Assembly (NCBI RefSeq): GCF_003044185.1
Contig: NZ_PYYB01000005.1
Span: forward strand, 1-64,000
Length of the DNA: 64,000 bases
Direction: 5' to 3'
Origin: Paraconexibacter algicola
Lineage (GTDB): Bacteria; Actinomycetota; Thermoleophilia; Solirubrobacterales; Solirubrobacteraceae
Of this stretch, positions 49,235-57,874 are shown piece by piece. Positions within the stretch are counted from its first letter, which is position 1, and each line of letters begins with the position of its first letter. The translations under genes were made by a program, and so were the position numbers. The notes below the pieces were generated by a model that was not told the DNA's origin, did no database searches, and worked only from the letters and a program-made list of their open reading frames with translations.

Positions 49235-49801
49235 ATGACCGCCCGCGAGACCTTCCTGCTCGTCGACGGCGAGAACATCGACGCCACGCTCGGCGGCAGC
49301 CTGCTCGGACGACGCCCGACCCCCGAGGAGCGCCCGCGCTGGGACCGCGTCTTGGACCACGCCCGCGCGCTCTGGGAGCAGCCCGTGCGCGGACTCTTCT
49401 TCCTCAACGGCAGCGGCACGCTCCCGATGTCCTTCGTCCAGGCGGTCACCGCGATCGGCTACCGGCCGGTGCTCCTGTCCGGTCCCGCGGACGTCAAGGT
49501 CGTCGACGTCGCGATCCAGCGCACGCTCGAGGCGCTCGCCCAGCGCGACGGCGGCGACGTCCTGCTGCTCAGCCACGACGGCGACTTCGCGCCCGCGCTC
49601 ACGCCGCTCGTGCGCGACCCCAGCCGCCGGACCGGCGTCGTCGGCTTCCGCGAGCTCGTCAGCACGCAGCTCGCCGAGCTGACCGCCGAGGGCCTCGAGC
49701 TGCTGGACCTCGAGGACGACGTGCGCGCCTTCACCGTCCCGCTGCCGCGCGTGCGCGTGGTGCCGATCGACCGCTTCGACCCCTGGACCCTCCTGGACTG
49801 A
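49235..49801 (+). CDS. NYN-domain protein (predicted PIN-like ribonuclease)
   Basis: A 188-residue protein. TFLLVDGENIDATLGGSLLG supplies the first acidic residue and Asn of the NYN active site. SGPADVKVVDVAIQRTLEAL and VLLLSHDGDFAPALTPL give the remaining conserved aspartates. NYN proteins are metal-dependent RNases of the PIN-like superfamily. The ATG lies 7 bases after a TAGGCT -10 box (49223-49228), so the mRNA is probably leaderless. selO begins 3 bp after its stop, which suggests co-transcription. Confidence 0.8.
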   Translation: MTARETFLLVDGENIDATLGGSLLGRRPTPEERPRWDRVLDHARALWEQPVRGLFFLNGSGTLPMSFVQAVTAIGYRPVLLSGPADVKVVDVAIQRTLEALAQRDGGDVLLLSHDGDFAPALTPLVRDPSRRTGVVGFRELVSTQLAELTAEGLELLDLEDDVRAFTVPLPRVRVVPIDRFDPWTLLD

Positions 49802-49804
49802 CCG

Positions 49805-51256
49805 ATGGCCGCCACCGCACCACCGCTGCCGTTCGCCGACGGCACCTACGTCGCCGACCTCGAGGGGCTCTACACCCCGTGGGAGGCCGACGCCGTCCCC
49901 GACGCGCGCCTGCTCGTCCTCAACACCGCACTCGCCGCCGCGCTCGGCCTCGACGCGGACGCGCTCGCCGGTCCGGACGGCCTCGCCGCGCTGAGCGGCC
50001 GCGCGCTGCCCGAGGGCCTGCGCAGCGTCGCCCAGGGGTACGCCGGCCACCAGTTCGGGGGCTTCTCGCCGCGGCTGGGCGACGGACGCGCCGTCCTGCT
50101 CGGCGAGCTCGTCGACCCCACCGGCCGTCGCCACGACGTGCACCTCAAGGGCTCCGGGCGGACGCCGTACTCCCGCGGGGGCGACGGCAAGGCCGCCGTC
50201 GGCCCGATGCTGCGCGAGCACCTGATGGGCGAGGCGATGCACGCGCTCGGCATCCCGACGACACGGGCGCTCGCGGTCCTCGCCACCGGCGAGACGATCG
50301 CGCGCGAGGTCCCGCTCCCGGGGGCCGTGCTCGTGCGGATCGCCGAGAGCCACCTGCGCGTCGGCACGTTCGAGTACGTCACCACCACGCTCGACGACCG
50401 CGACCTCCTGCAGCGGCTCGTCGACCACGCGATCGCCCGCCACCACCCGCACGCCGCGCAGGCCGACAACCCGGCGCTCGCGCTGCTGGAGGCCGTCGCC
50501 GACGTGCAGGCCGACCTGCTCGCCCGCTGGCAGCTCGTCGGCTTCGTGCACGGCGTGATGAACACCGACAACACGACGATCTCCGGCCAGACGATCGACT
50601 ACGGCCCCTGCGCGTTCATGGAGGGCTACGACCCGCGCACGGTCTACAGCTCGATCGACCACGCCGGCCGCTACGCCTACGGCCGCCAGCCGCAGGTCCT
50701 CCAGTGGAACCTCGCGCGCCTCGCCGAGGGCCTGCTGCCCCTGCTGGCCGACGACCCGCAGGACGCGGTCGCGCTCGCCACCCCGGTCCTGGACCGCTTC
50801 CGCGACCGCTTCACCGACGCCTGGGGGACGGGGATGGCGCGCAAGCTCGGACTGGATGCCGTGCCGCAGGACGGCCTGCTCGAGGACCTGCTCGAGCTCC
50901 TGACCGCCGACGCCCCCGACTGGACCGGCCTGTTCCGCGACCTCGCCCGGACCGCGCGCGGCGACGCGACCGCCGCGCGCGCCCACGTGCTCGACCGGGA
51001 GGCCTTCGACGCGTGGACCGCCCGCTGGCTGGCGCTGGGTCCCGACGCGGACGCGATGGACGCGGTCAACCCGCTGTACATCCCGCGCAACGCGCTCGTC
51101 GAGGAGGCGCTCGCCGCCGCCACCGCCGGGGACCTCGGACCCTACGAGGCGCTGCTGGAGGTCGTCACCGACCCCTTCGTCGTGCGCCCGGGCCGGGAGC
51201 GCTACACGCGCGCCGCGCCCCCCGGGGACCGCCACGTCACCTTCTGCGGCACCTGA
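49805..51256 (+). CDS. selO: Protein adenylyltransferase SelO (YdiU family pseudokinase)
   Basis: A 483-residue SelO protein: [20 protein letters not shown], the ATP-site lysine in [40 protein letters not shown] with the catalytic Asn/Asp, and [20 protein letters not shown]. SelO transfers AMP from ATP to Ser/Thr/Tyr of proteins, linked to redox stress. The C-terminus is TFCGT, with a Cys three residues from the end, the place where eukaryotic SelO has selenocysteine. The start ATG 49805 follows the NYN stop by 3 bp. Confidence 0.92.
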   Translation: MAATAPPLPFADGTYVADLEGLYTPWEADAVPDARLLVLNTALAAALGLDADALAGPDGLAALSGRALPEGLRSVAQGYAGHQFGGFSPRLGDGRAVLLGELVDPTGRRHDVHLKGSGRTPYSRGGDGKAAVGPMLREHLMGEAMHALGIPTTRALAVLATGETIAREVPLPGAVLVRIAESHLRVGTFEYVTTTLDDRDLLQRLVDHAIARHHPHAAQADNPALALLEAVADVQADLLARWQLVGFVHGVMNTDNTTISGQTIDYGPCAFMEGYDPRTVYSSIDHAGRYAYGRQPQVLQWNLARLAEGLLPLLADDPQDAVALATPVLDRFRDRFTDAWGTGMARKLGLDAVPQDGLLEDLLELLTADAPDWTGLFRDLARTARGDATAARAHVLDREAFDAWTARWLALGPDADAMDAVNPLYIPRNALVEEALAAATAGDLGPYEALLEVVTDPFVVRPGRERYTRAAPPGDRHVTFCGT

Positions 51257-51277
51257 TCGCCGCCACGGCGCCGCGCC

Positions 51278-54200
51278 TCAGACGTAGCGGCGGACCTGCA
51301 CGACCGGGACCGCCGGGTCGCCCTCGAGCCGGCCGCGCAGCACCTGCGCCTGCGCGCGGAACCGCTCGACGCTCGCGAGCTTCACGTCCTCGTAGCCGCG
51401 CACGACGTCCGGCAGCGCCGCGAGCTCCACGACCGTCGCGTGCGTGTGCGGCGCCAGGTGCGCCAGCGCGTCGCGGACGAGGCCGAGGTACTCGTCGACG
51501 ATCGCCCGCTCGGTGCGGCGGACCGCCGCGCGCCCGAACGGGTCCAGGGGCGTACCGCGCAGCCGCCGTCCCGCCCGCAGGCCGCGCAGCGCGGGCGTGA
51601 ACCACGGGCCGAGCGACAGCTTGCGGCGCAGGCCGAGCGCGCGCAGCGCGGGCGGGTGCAGCTGCAGCGCGACGCGCGCGCCGGGGCCGAACTCCGCCTC
51701 GATCCGCGCCCGCTCCTGCGGCAGCAGGTGCAGCCGGGCGACCTCGTACTCGTCCTTGTAGGCCATGAGCTTGAACAGCCCGTCGGCGAACGCCGCGGTC
51801 AGCTCGAGCCGGCCCGGGGTCGCGGCGCGCTCGGCGGCCGCCACCTCCGCCACCGCCGCCTCGTAGCGCTGCGCGAGCCGGCGCGACTGGTAGGCGACGA
51901 GCTCGGCGGCGCGGCGGGCGACGAGCTCGTCGACCCGCTCGGGGGTGGGCATCGCCGGGGCGTGCGCCCCCGGGACCGGCGCGTCCGCGTCGGCGGCGAG
52001 CGCGGCGACGGCGTGCGGGTGGGCGACGCACGCCCGGCCCCACGCGAACGCGCGCAGGTTCTGCTCCACGCCCGCCCCGTTGAGCCGGAAGGCCTGCTCC
52101 AGCGACTCCTGCGCAAGCGGCAGCGCCCCGAGCTGGAAGGCGGCGCCGACGACGATCGCGTTGGCGGGCATGTGGTCGCCGAACAGGGCCTGGGCGAGCG
52201 CCTGCGCGTCGAGGTACGCGTTGCCGTCGGCGCCCGTGGCGGTCTCGATCGTGCGCAGCAGCCCGGTCAGGCGCGGGAACGGCGTGCCGGGGTCGACGAC
52301 CATCCGGCCGGTCGGCACGGCGCTGGTGGACACGACCGCGGTGGTCCGGTCCGGGGCGGCGACGAGCAGGTTCTTCGGCGTGGCGGTCCCGAGCACGTCG
52401 AGGCCGAGCAGGACGTCGGCGGTGCCGCTGCGCAGCTTGCCGACGCCGTCGACCGGCGCGGGGGAGAGGACGAGATCGCTGACGACCTGGCCGCCCTTCT
52501 GCGCGAGCCCGGTCATGTCGAGCGCGGCGAGGTGCAGACCGTCGAGCATCGCGGCCATCCCGATGATCTGCGCGACGGTCACGACGCCGGTCCCGCCGAC
52601 CCCGACGAGCCGCACGTTCGTCGCGCCGCTGCGCGCGCGGCGCGGCGGCGCGGGCAGCGCGGGCGGCTCGGGCACGGCGGGCCGCGCGGCGGCGGGCGCG
52701 GTCGTGGCCGCCGCGCGGCGGCGGCGGGCGGGCCGGACGGTCACGAACGACGGGCAGTCGCCCTCCAGGCAGGAGAAGTCCGTGTTGCAGGAGGCCTGGT
52801 GGATGCGGGTCTTGCGGCCGTACTCGGTGTCGACGGGCAGGACGCTCAGGCACGAGCTCTTGCTGCCGCAGTCGCCGCAGCCCTCGCAGACCCGCTCGTT
52901 GATCGCCACCCGGAACGGGGCGGGCGCGAGCTTCCCGCGCTTGGTCAGGCGGCGCTTCTCGGCCGCGCACGCCTGGTCGTGGATCAGCACGGTGACGCCG
53001 GGCTCGCGGGCGAGCTCCTCCTGGACGGCGAGCAGGTCCTCGCGCGGGCGGACGGTCGTCATCGGCGCGAGCGTCGCGTCGGCGAAGCGCGACGGGTCCT
53101 CGGTGGTGATCACGATCCGCCTGACGCCCTCGAGCGCGAGCCAGCGCGTCAGCTCGGGCACGGCCATGCGGCCCTCGATGTCCTGCGCGCCGGTCATCGC
53201 GACGGTGCCGTTGGACAGGAGCTTGTAGGTGACCGGCAGCCCGGCCGCGACGGCCGCGCGGATCGCCAGCGACCCCGAGTGGTGAAAGGTGCCGTCGCCG
53301 AGGTTCTGGAGGAAGTGCCCGGTCGCGGTGAACGGCGCCATCCCGATGAACTGGGTCCCCTCGCCGCCCATCTGCGTGATGCCCGCGACCTCGCCCTTCC
53401 CGTCGGGGTTCAGCAGGACCATGGTGTGGCAGCCGATGCCGCCGCCGACGACCGCGCCGTCGGGTGCCTGGGTGGAGCTGTTGTGCGGGCAGCCGGAGCA
53501 GAAGAACGGCGTGCGTCCGGCGGTCCCGAGCGCGGGGACGGCGCCGGCGCGCTCACGGGCGGCCTCGATCCGCGCGACGCGCGCGGCGACCGACGGCGGC
53601 TCGATCCCGCGGGCGCGCAGCCGGGCGGCGACGACGAGCGCGATGTCGTCGGCGTCGAGCTCGCCGTGGGCGGGGAGCAGCGGGGCGCCGCGCTCGTCGG
53701 TCTTGCCGATGACGCGCGGCGCCGCGGCGCCGTAGAGGACGGCCTTGACCTCGCGCTCGAGGAACGCCTGCTTCTCCTCGACGACGAGCACCTCGTCGAC
53801 GCCGCGGGCGAGCTCGCGCGTGATCGCGGGCTCCAGCGGCCAGACCATGCCGAGCTGCAGCAGTCGGATCCCGGCCTGAATCAGCGCCCGGTCGGACAGC
53901 CCGAGGTCGGTGAGCGCCTGGCGGACGTCGTGGTAGGTCTTGCCCGCGGCGACGATGCCGAGCCACGCGTCGGCGGTCGGGAGGGTGATGCGGTTGAGCC
54001 CGTTGCGGCGCGCGTACTCGACGGCGAGCGGCAGCCGGATCCCGTGCAGGGACGCCTCGAGGTCGGTGGAGACGGGGGCCAGCAGTCGCGCGGTGGGGAC
54101 GTGGTGGTACGGCCGCCCGTCGACCTCCGCGACGGGCCGGTCGATCCGCAGCCGGTCGGGGTGGACCTCGGCGGTCCCGGCCCCGTCGGCGACGTTCGTG

Positions 54201-54859
54201 ACGACCTTCAGGCCGGCCCAGAGGCCGCTGGCCCGGGAGAGCTCGTAGCCGTGCCGCGCGAGGTCGAGGGTCTCCTGCACGTCGCCGGGGTAGAGGACGG
54301 GCACGTGCAGGGCGGCGAGGAGCGGCTCGCTGGCGCTGGGCAGGGTGGAGGACTTCGACCCGGGATCGTCGCCGGCGAGGGCGAGCACGCCGCCGCTGGG
54401 GGAGGTGCCCGCGAGGTTCGCGTGGCGGATCGCGTCGGAGGCCCGGTCGACGCCGGGGGCCTTGCCGTACCAGGTGCCCACGACCCCGTCGACGCGCGGC
54501 CCGGGCAGCTGCGTGGCGAGCTGGGAGCCCATGACGGCGGTCGCCCCGAGCTCCTCGTTGAGGCCGGGCCGCAGGTGCAGGTCGAGCTCGGCGGCGAGCG
54601 CGTGCTGGCGGGCGAGCTCCTGGTCCAGGCCGCCGAGCGGGGAGCCCTGGTACCCGGAGACGAAGCCGCCGGTCCGCAGGCCGGCGCGGCGGTCGGCGCG
54701 CAGCTGGTCGAACGCCGCGCGGATCAGCGCCTGCACGCCGCTGAGGACGATGCGGCCCTCGTCGAGCCGGTACTTGTCCTCGAGGGTGACCGTGCGACCG
54801 ACCGCCCGGGAGGGCGCTCCGGTCGGCGTCCGCGGCGTGCTGATCGTCGGTCCAAGCAT
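51278..54859 (-). CDS. Indolepyruvate:ferredoxin oxidoreductase, fused alpha-beta type
   Basis: A 1,193-residue enzyme. The N-terminal half contains GFVSGYQGSPLGGLDQELAR (pyrimidine-binding part), followed by the TPP-binding half with FFCSGCPHNSSTQAPDGAVV, GGGIGCHTM and GGEGTQFIGMAPFT. Cys-rich segments (CEGCGDCGSKSSCLSV, CNTDFSCLEGDCPSF) would bind Fe-S clusters. The C-terminal third is a gamma-type domain (VGVGGTGVVTVAQIIGMAAM) plus an extra helical tail. It oxidatively decarboxylates aryl- or branched 2-oxoacids to acyl-CoA. A short Pro/Ala linker (about residues 710-745) joins the Fe-S and gamma parts. The ATG lies inside a possible operator, and a FadR-type gene diverges upstream. Confidence 0.9.
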   Translation of the reverse strand: MLGPTISTPRTPTGAPSRAVGRTVTLEDKYRLDEGRIVLSGVQALIRAAFDQLRADRRAGLRTGGFVSGYQGSPLGGLDQELARQHALAAELDLHLRPGLNEELGATAVMGSQLATQLPGPRVDGVVGTWYGKAPGVDRASDAIRHANLAGTSPSGGVLALAGDDPGSKSSTLPSASEPLLAALHVPVLYPGDVQETLDLARHGYELSRASGLWAGLKVVTNVADGAGTAEVHPDRLRIDRPVAEVDGRPYHHVPTARLLAPVSTDLEASLHGIRLPLAVEYARRNGLNRITLPTADAWLGIVAAGKTYHDVRQALTDLGLSDRALIQAGIRLLQLGMVWPLEPAITRELARGVDEVLVVEEKQAFLEREVKAVLYGAAAPRVIGKTDERGAPLLPAHGELDADDIALVVAARLRARGIEPPSVAARVARIEAARERAGAVPALGTAGRTPFFCSGCPHNSSTQAPDGAVVGGGIGCHTMVLLNPDGKGEVAGITQMGGEGTQFIGMAPFTATGHFLQNLGDGTFHHSGSLAIRAAVAAGLPVTYKLLSNGTVAMTGAQDIEGRMAVPELTRWLALEGVRRIVITTEDPSRFADATLAPMTTVRPREDLLAVQEELAREPGVTVLIHDQACAAEKRRLTKRGKLAPAPFRVAINERVCEGCGDCGSKSSCLSVLPVDTEYGRKTRIHQASCNTDFSCLEGDCPSFVTVRPARRRRAAATTAPAAARPAVPEPPALPAPPRRARSGATNVRLVGVGGTGVVTVAQIIGMAAMLDGLHLAALDMTGLAQKGGQVVSDLVLSPAPVDGVGKLRSGTADVLLGLDVLGTATPKNLLVAAPDRTTAVVSTSAVPTGRMVVDPGTPFPRLTGLLRTIETATGADGNAYLDAQALAQALFGDHMPANAIVVGAAFQLGALPLAQESLEQAFRLNGAGVEQNLRAFAWGRACVAHPHAVAALAADADAPVPGAHAPAMPTPERVDELVARRAAELVAYQSRRLAQRYEAAVAEVAAAERAATPGRLELTAAFADGLFKLMAYKDEYEVARLHLLPQERARIEAEFGPGARVALQLHPPALRALGLRRKLSLGPWFTPALRGLRAGRRLRGTPLDPFGRAAVRRTERAIVDEYLGLVRDALAHLAPHTHATVVELAALPDVVRGYEDVKLASVERFRAQAQVLRGRLEGDPAVPVVQVRRYV

Positions 54860-54878
54860 GGTCAGGTGCTTTTACCAT
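54858..54878. promoter_or_regulatory. ATGGT-N11-ACCAT repeat at the IOR/FadR divergent region
   Basis: The inverted repeat ATGGT (54858-54862) and ACCAT (54874-54878) brackets a T-rich spacer and covers the IOR start codon. GntR/FadR regulators often bind TGGT...ACCA sites, so it is a candidate operator for the neighbouring regulator. The spacing is longer than the classical site. Confidence 0.4.
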
Positions 54879-54948
54879 TGGCGGGAGGCCGCGTGCAAGG
54901 GCGATGTCGCGATGACCGACGGGTTTCCGGTCAGGGATACTCACCGGC

Positions 54949-55719
54949 GTGGAGTTCCGTCCGGTCCAGACACGCAAGACGTTCGAGGAGGCCGTCGCCC
55001 AGATCGCCGAGCGCGTCCGCCACGGCGAGCTGCGGGTCGGCGACCGCCTGCCGTCGGAGCGTCTCGTCGCCGAGCAGATGGGCATCAGCCGCCCGACGCT
55101 GCGCGAGGCGGTCCGGGTCCTGGTGAAGGCCGGGGTCCTGGAGGTCCGTCCCGGGTCGGCGGGCGGGATGTTCGTCGTCGGGGACGTCGTCCCGCGCGAG
55201 CTCGTCCACCGCACCCAGCAGCTGCGCCTGGGGGAGATCGGCGGCGTCCTCGAGGCTCGCCGGCTGTTCGAGCCGCGCGTCGCGCAGCTCGCCGCCGCCT
55301 ACGCGACCGAGGACGACTTCGCCGCCCTGGAGGAGACGATCGAGCGCCAGCGCGCGCTGCTGCGCGACGACCGCATGCCGCAGTCCGCGGAGGACCGCTT
55401 CCTGCAGCTCGACCTCCAGTTCCACCTCGGCATCGCCAGCGCCACCCGCAACCGCTCGATCATGAAGCTCATGCGCTCGCTGCTGCGCGACCTCGAGATC
55501 GCCCGCGACATGACGCTGCACGAGCCGCTCGCCCCGGCGTGGTCGGTCGAGGTCCACGAGCGCACGCTCGCCGCGATCCGCTCCGGCGACCTCGACCGCG
55601 TCGAGGCCGTCATGGACGAGCACCTCGGCGGCCTCGAGCGGACGTGGGAGCGCGAGTCGGGCCGCTCGATGGTCCGCCCCGTCCCGGAGTTCCTGCGCCC
55701 GGTGGCGGACCGGGGATGA
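54949..55719 (+). CDS. FadR-subfamily GntR transcriptional regulator
   Basis: A 256-residue protein: an N-terminal winged helix (about 10-80, HGELRVGDRLPSERLVAEQM, GISRPTLREAVRVLVKAGVL, RPGSAGGMFV) and a C-terminal FCD domain (about 95-240) whose metal/acid-binding residues lie in DLQFHLGIASATRNRSIM and VEVHERTLAAIRSGD. It diverges from the 2-oxoacid oxidoreductase gene and probably represses it, with an acyl or aryl acid as effector. GTG 54949 lies 7 bases after GATACT (54936-54941), so the transcript is likely leaderless. Confidence 0.87.
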   Translation: MEFRPVQTRKTFEEAVAQIAERVRHGELRVGDRLPSERLVAEQMGISRPTLREAVRVLVKAGVLEVRPGSAGGMFVVGDVVPRELVHRTQQLRLGEIGGVLEARRLFEPRVAQLAAAYATEDDFAALEETIERQRALLRDDRMPQSAEDRFLQLDLQFHLGIASATRNRSIMKLMRSLLRDLEIARDMTLHEPLAPAWSVEVHERTLAAIRSGDLDRVEAVMDEHLGGLERTWERESGRSMVRPVPEFLRPVADRG

Positions 55720-56594
55720 GCGCGCGGCTGCGCATCCTGGTGGCCGCTGTCACCGCCCCGCTGCTGACCATGTACCTGGGAACGCTGCTGGCCCAGGCCG
55801 GCGGCAGCGGTCTGCTGCTGATCGCCGTCGGCGTGCTCGCGGGCCCCTATGTCGACGTGGTCGCCGGGCGCCACCCGCGCGGCGCCCGCCGGGACGAACC
55901 GCGCTGGCTCGGCTGGCTGGGCTTCGGACTGGCGTGGCTCCTGGGCATCGGCGGTGCCCTCGTCGTCGAGGCGGCGGTCGGCCTGCCGCCGGGGCTCCTC
56001 GGCGCAGATGCCGGCCAGCTCGTGTGGCTCGTCGGCGTCCTCGTGGCGCTGCAGTCCGGCGCCGACGCGGTTCGGGCGGTCCTCGGCCGGCTGCCGGACG
56101 GCAGCGCCGACCCGCGCGGGCCGCTCGAGCCGTTCGTCGCCGTGGGACGGGTCGCCGACCGCCGGCCGACGGCCTACCGGGAGGACCGGGACGGGGACGC
56201 CCTCATCGGGCTGCTGGTCCTTGCGGCCCTGCTGTGGGGCCTCGCCGCGGCGATCGTCGACGACGGACCGCTCGTCGAGCGCCTGGTGATCGGGACCTTC
56301 TGCGGCGGAACGGCCGCCATGCTCGTCGCGCTGCTCGTGCGCGGCGGGCGCGGTTCCTCCTTCGCGGTCGGCCCGTCGGGCCTCGTCGTGGACGACGCGG
56401 CCCCTCTGCCCTGGTCCGAGATCACGCACTACGCCGTGCGTGGCACCAGCGTGACCCTCACGAACGCCGACGGTCGCGAGGCGCGGCTCGACGCCGACGC
56501 CTACGAGCTGTCCGTCGAGCGCCTCGTCGAGGTGCTGCGCGCCTGGGCGCCGCCGACCCCCGACCCCGTCGAACAGGGAGTTTCTCCCCTCTAG
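55716..56594 (+). CDS. Hypothetical multi-pass membrane protein with C-terminal PH-like segment
   Basis: A 292-residue protein not assigned to a named family. Hydrophobic segments lie at about 5-25, 31-45, 68-90, 100-120, 163-182 and 190-210. The last 70 residues (FAVGPSGLVVDDAAPLPWSE, ITHYAVRGTSVTLTNADGRE) look like the bacterial PH-type fold found at the ends of small actinobacterial membrane proteins. ATG 55716 overlaps the regulator stop as ATGA, so it is in the regulator's transcript. Its last codons form one arm of a perfect inverted repeat. Confidence 0.6.
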   Translation: MSARLRILVAAVTAPLLTMYLGTLLAQAGGSGLLLIAVGVLAGPYVDVVAGRHPRGARRDEPRWLGWLGFGLAWLLGIGGALVVEAAVGLPPGLLGADAGQLVWLVGVLVALQSGADAVRAVLGRLPDGSADPRGPLEPFVAVGRVADRRPTAYREDRDGDALIGLLVLAALLWGLAAAIVDDGPLVERLVIGTFCGGTAAMLVALLVRGGRGSSFAVGPSGLVVDDAAPLPWSEITHYAVRGTSVTLTNADGREARLDADAYELSVERLVEVLRAWAPPTPDPVEQGVSPL

Positions 56595-56616
56595 GCCGAA
56601 GAACTCCCTGTTCGAC
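56568..56616. terminator. Perfect 15-bp inverted repeat over two convergent gene ends
   Basis: GTCGAACAGGGAGTT (56568-56582) and AACTCCCTGTTCGAC (56602-56616) are exact reverse complements around a 19-base loop. The loop contains both stop codons: TAG of the membrane protein (56592-56594) and TAG of the convergent MFS gene (56591-56593 on the minus strand). The arms therefore encode the C-terminal residues of both proteins. It is probably a bidirectional terminator. Confidence 0.7.
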
Positions 56617-57760
56617 CGCGGGCGGGGGTGCGGGCGGCGAGGACGCCGAGGGCGGCGGCGATCACGGCGCACGCGGCGGCGACGAGGAAGGCCTCGGTGT
56701 AGCCGGTCAGCGACGCGATGGCGCCCGCGAGCGGGCCGCCGACGCCCACGCCGATGTCGAAGAACGCGGTGAACGCGCCGAGCGCGGCCCCGCGCCGCTC
56801 CGGCGGGTTGGCGGAGATCGCCACCAGCGCGAGGGCGGGGAAGAGCAGCGAGAAGCCCAGCCCCATCACCAGGGCGCCCGCGAACGCGACCGGCAGCGAC
56901 CCGGCGAAGGCGATCATCGTCAGCCCGGCGGCCTCCAGCCCGCCGGCGCCCAGGGCCGCGGGCCGGGCGCCGTAGCGGTCCGGGACGCCGCCCAGGAGCA
57001 GACGACCGATCACGACGGCGACCGCGAACGCCACGAACGCGGCCGAGCCGTGCCCGATGCCCTCCGCGTCGAGGTGCAGGACCATGAACCCGGCGAACGC
57101 GGCGTAGCCGATGTTGCCGAGCAGCAGGGCGCTGCCGGGCAGCACGACGCCGGGCGGCAGCCACCCGCTGCCGCGCGGTGGCGGCGGGGCCGGGGCGCGC
57201 TGCACCTCCGGCAGCCGGGCGACCATCGCGGCCGCGATCAGCGGCGTCGCCGCGGCGAACGCCCAGACCGCCTCGTAGGAGCCGATCGAGAGCAGCAGCT
57301 CGCCGAACAGCGGGCCGAGCGACAGCCCGCCCCAGATGGCCATCCCGAACATCGCGATGGCCTGCCCGCGCCGCTCCTCGGGCGCGAGGTCCACGATCCA
57401 GGTCGCGGACGCCGTGTACACCCAGCCGTCGCCGAGGCCCAGGACCAGCCGCGCGAAGACGATGCCGGCGACCCCGAACGGCAGGTAGTACAGGCACGCC
57501 GCCGCGGTGCACAGCGCCATCCCGACCAGGATCACCGGCTTGCGTCCCCAGCGGTCGGCGAGCCGGCCGCCGACCGGCCGGCCGACGACCGCGGCGATCG
57601 CGAACGCCCCGGTGACGATGCCGACGGCGATGTCGCCGCCGTCCAGCGGCCCCTGCACGTAGCGCGGGAGGATCGGCAGGACCGCCCCGATCGCGAGGAA
57701 CGCCACGAGCGTCGCGGCGAAGACGCCGGCGAAGGCGGCGCGTCGCGGCGACCCGAGCAT
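56591..57760 (-). CDS. MFS transporter (drug/multidrug-type)
   Basis: A 389-residue major facilitator with 12 predicted helices. It has the loop 2-3 motif GGRLADRWGRKPVILVGMAL, RLVLGLGDGWVYTASATWIV in helix 4-5, and the second-half equivalent GGVPDRYGARPAALGAGGLE. The sequence layout is that of MFS_1 exporters of small organic compounds. ATG 57760 begins MLGSPRRAAFAGVFAATLVA. It overlaps the convergent membrane-protein gene by 4 bp at the stop codons. Substrate unknown. Confidence 0.82.
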   Translation of the reverse strand: MLGSPRRAAFAGVFAATLVAFLAIGAVLPILPRYVQGPLDGGDIAVGIVTGAFAIAAVVGRPVGGRLADRWGRKPVILVGMALCTAAACLYYLPFGVAGIVFARLVLGLGDGWVYTASATWIVDLAPEERRGQAIAMFGMAIWGGLSLGPLFGELLLSIGSYEAVWAFAAATPLIAAAMVARLPEVQRAPAPPPPRGSGWLPPGVVLPGSALLLGNIGYAAFAGFMVLHLDAEGIGHGSAAFVAFAVAVVIGRLLLGGVPDRYGARPAALGAGGLEAAGLTMIAFAGSLPVAFAGALVMGLGFSLLFPALALVAISANPPERRGAALGAFTAFFDIGVGVGGPLAGAIASLTGYTEAFLVAAACAVIAAALGVLAARTPARGRTGSSSA

Positions 57761-57874
57761 GCCGCGAGAGTACGGCTCCGGACGCGGACTCGACCGGGTG
57801 GACAACCGCGCCCGCGGAGGTTCCGACGAACGCACAGCGTGAGCGACCCCGTTCCCGGGCATGATGGTCAGCGC

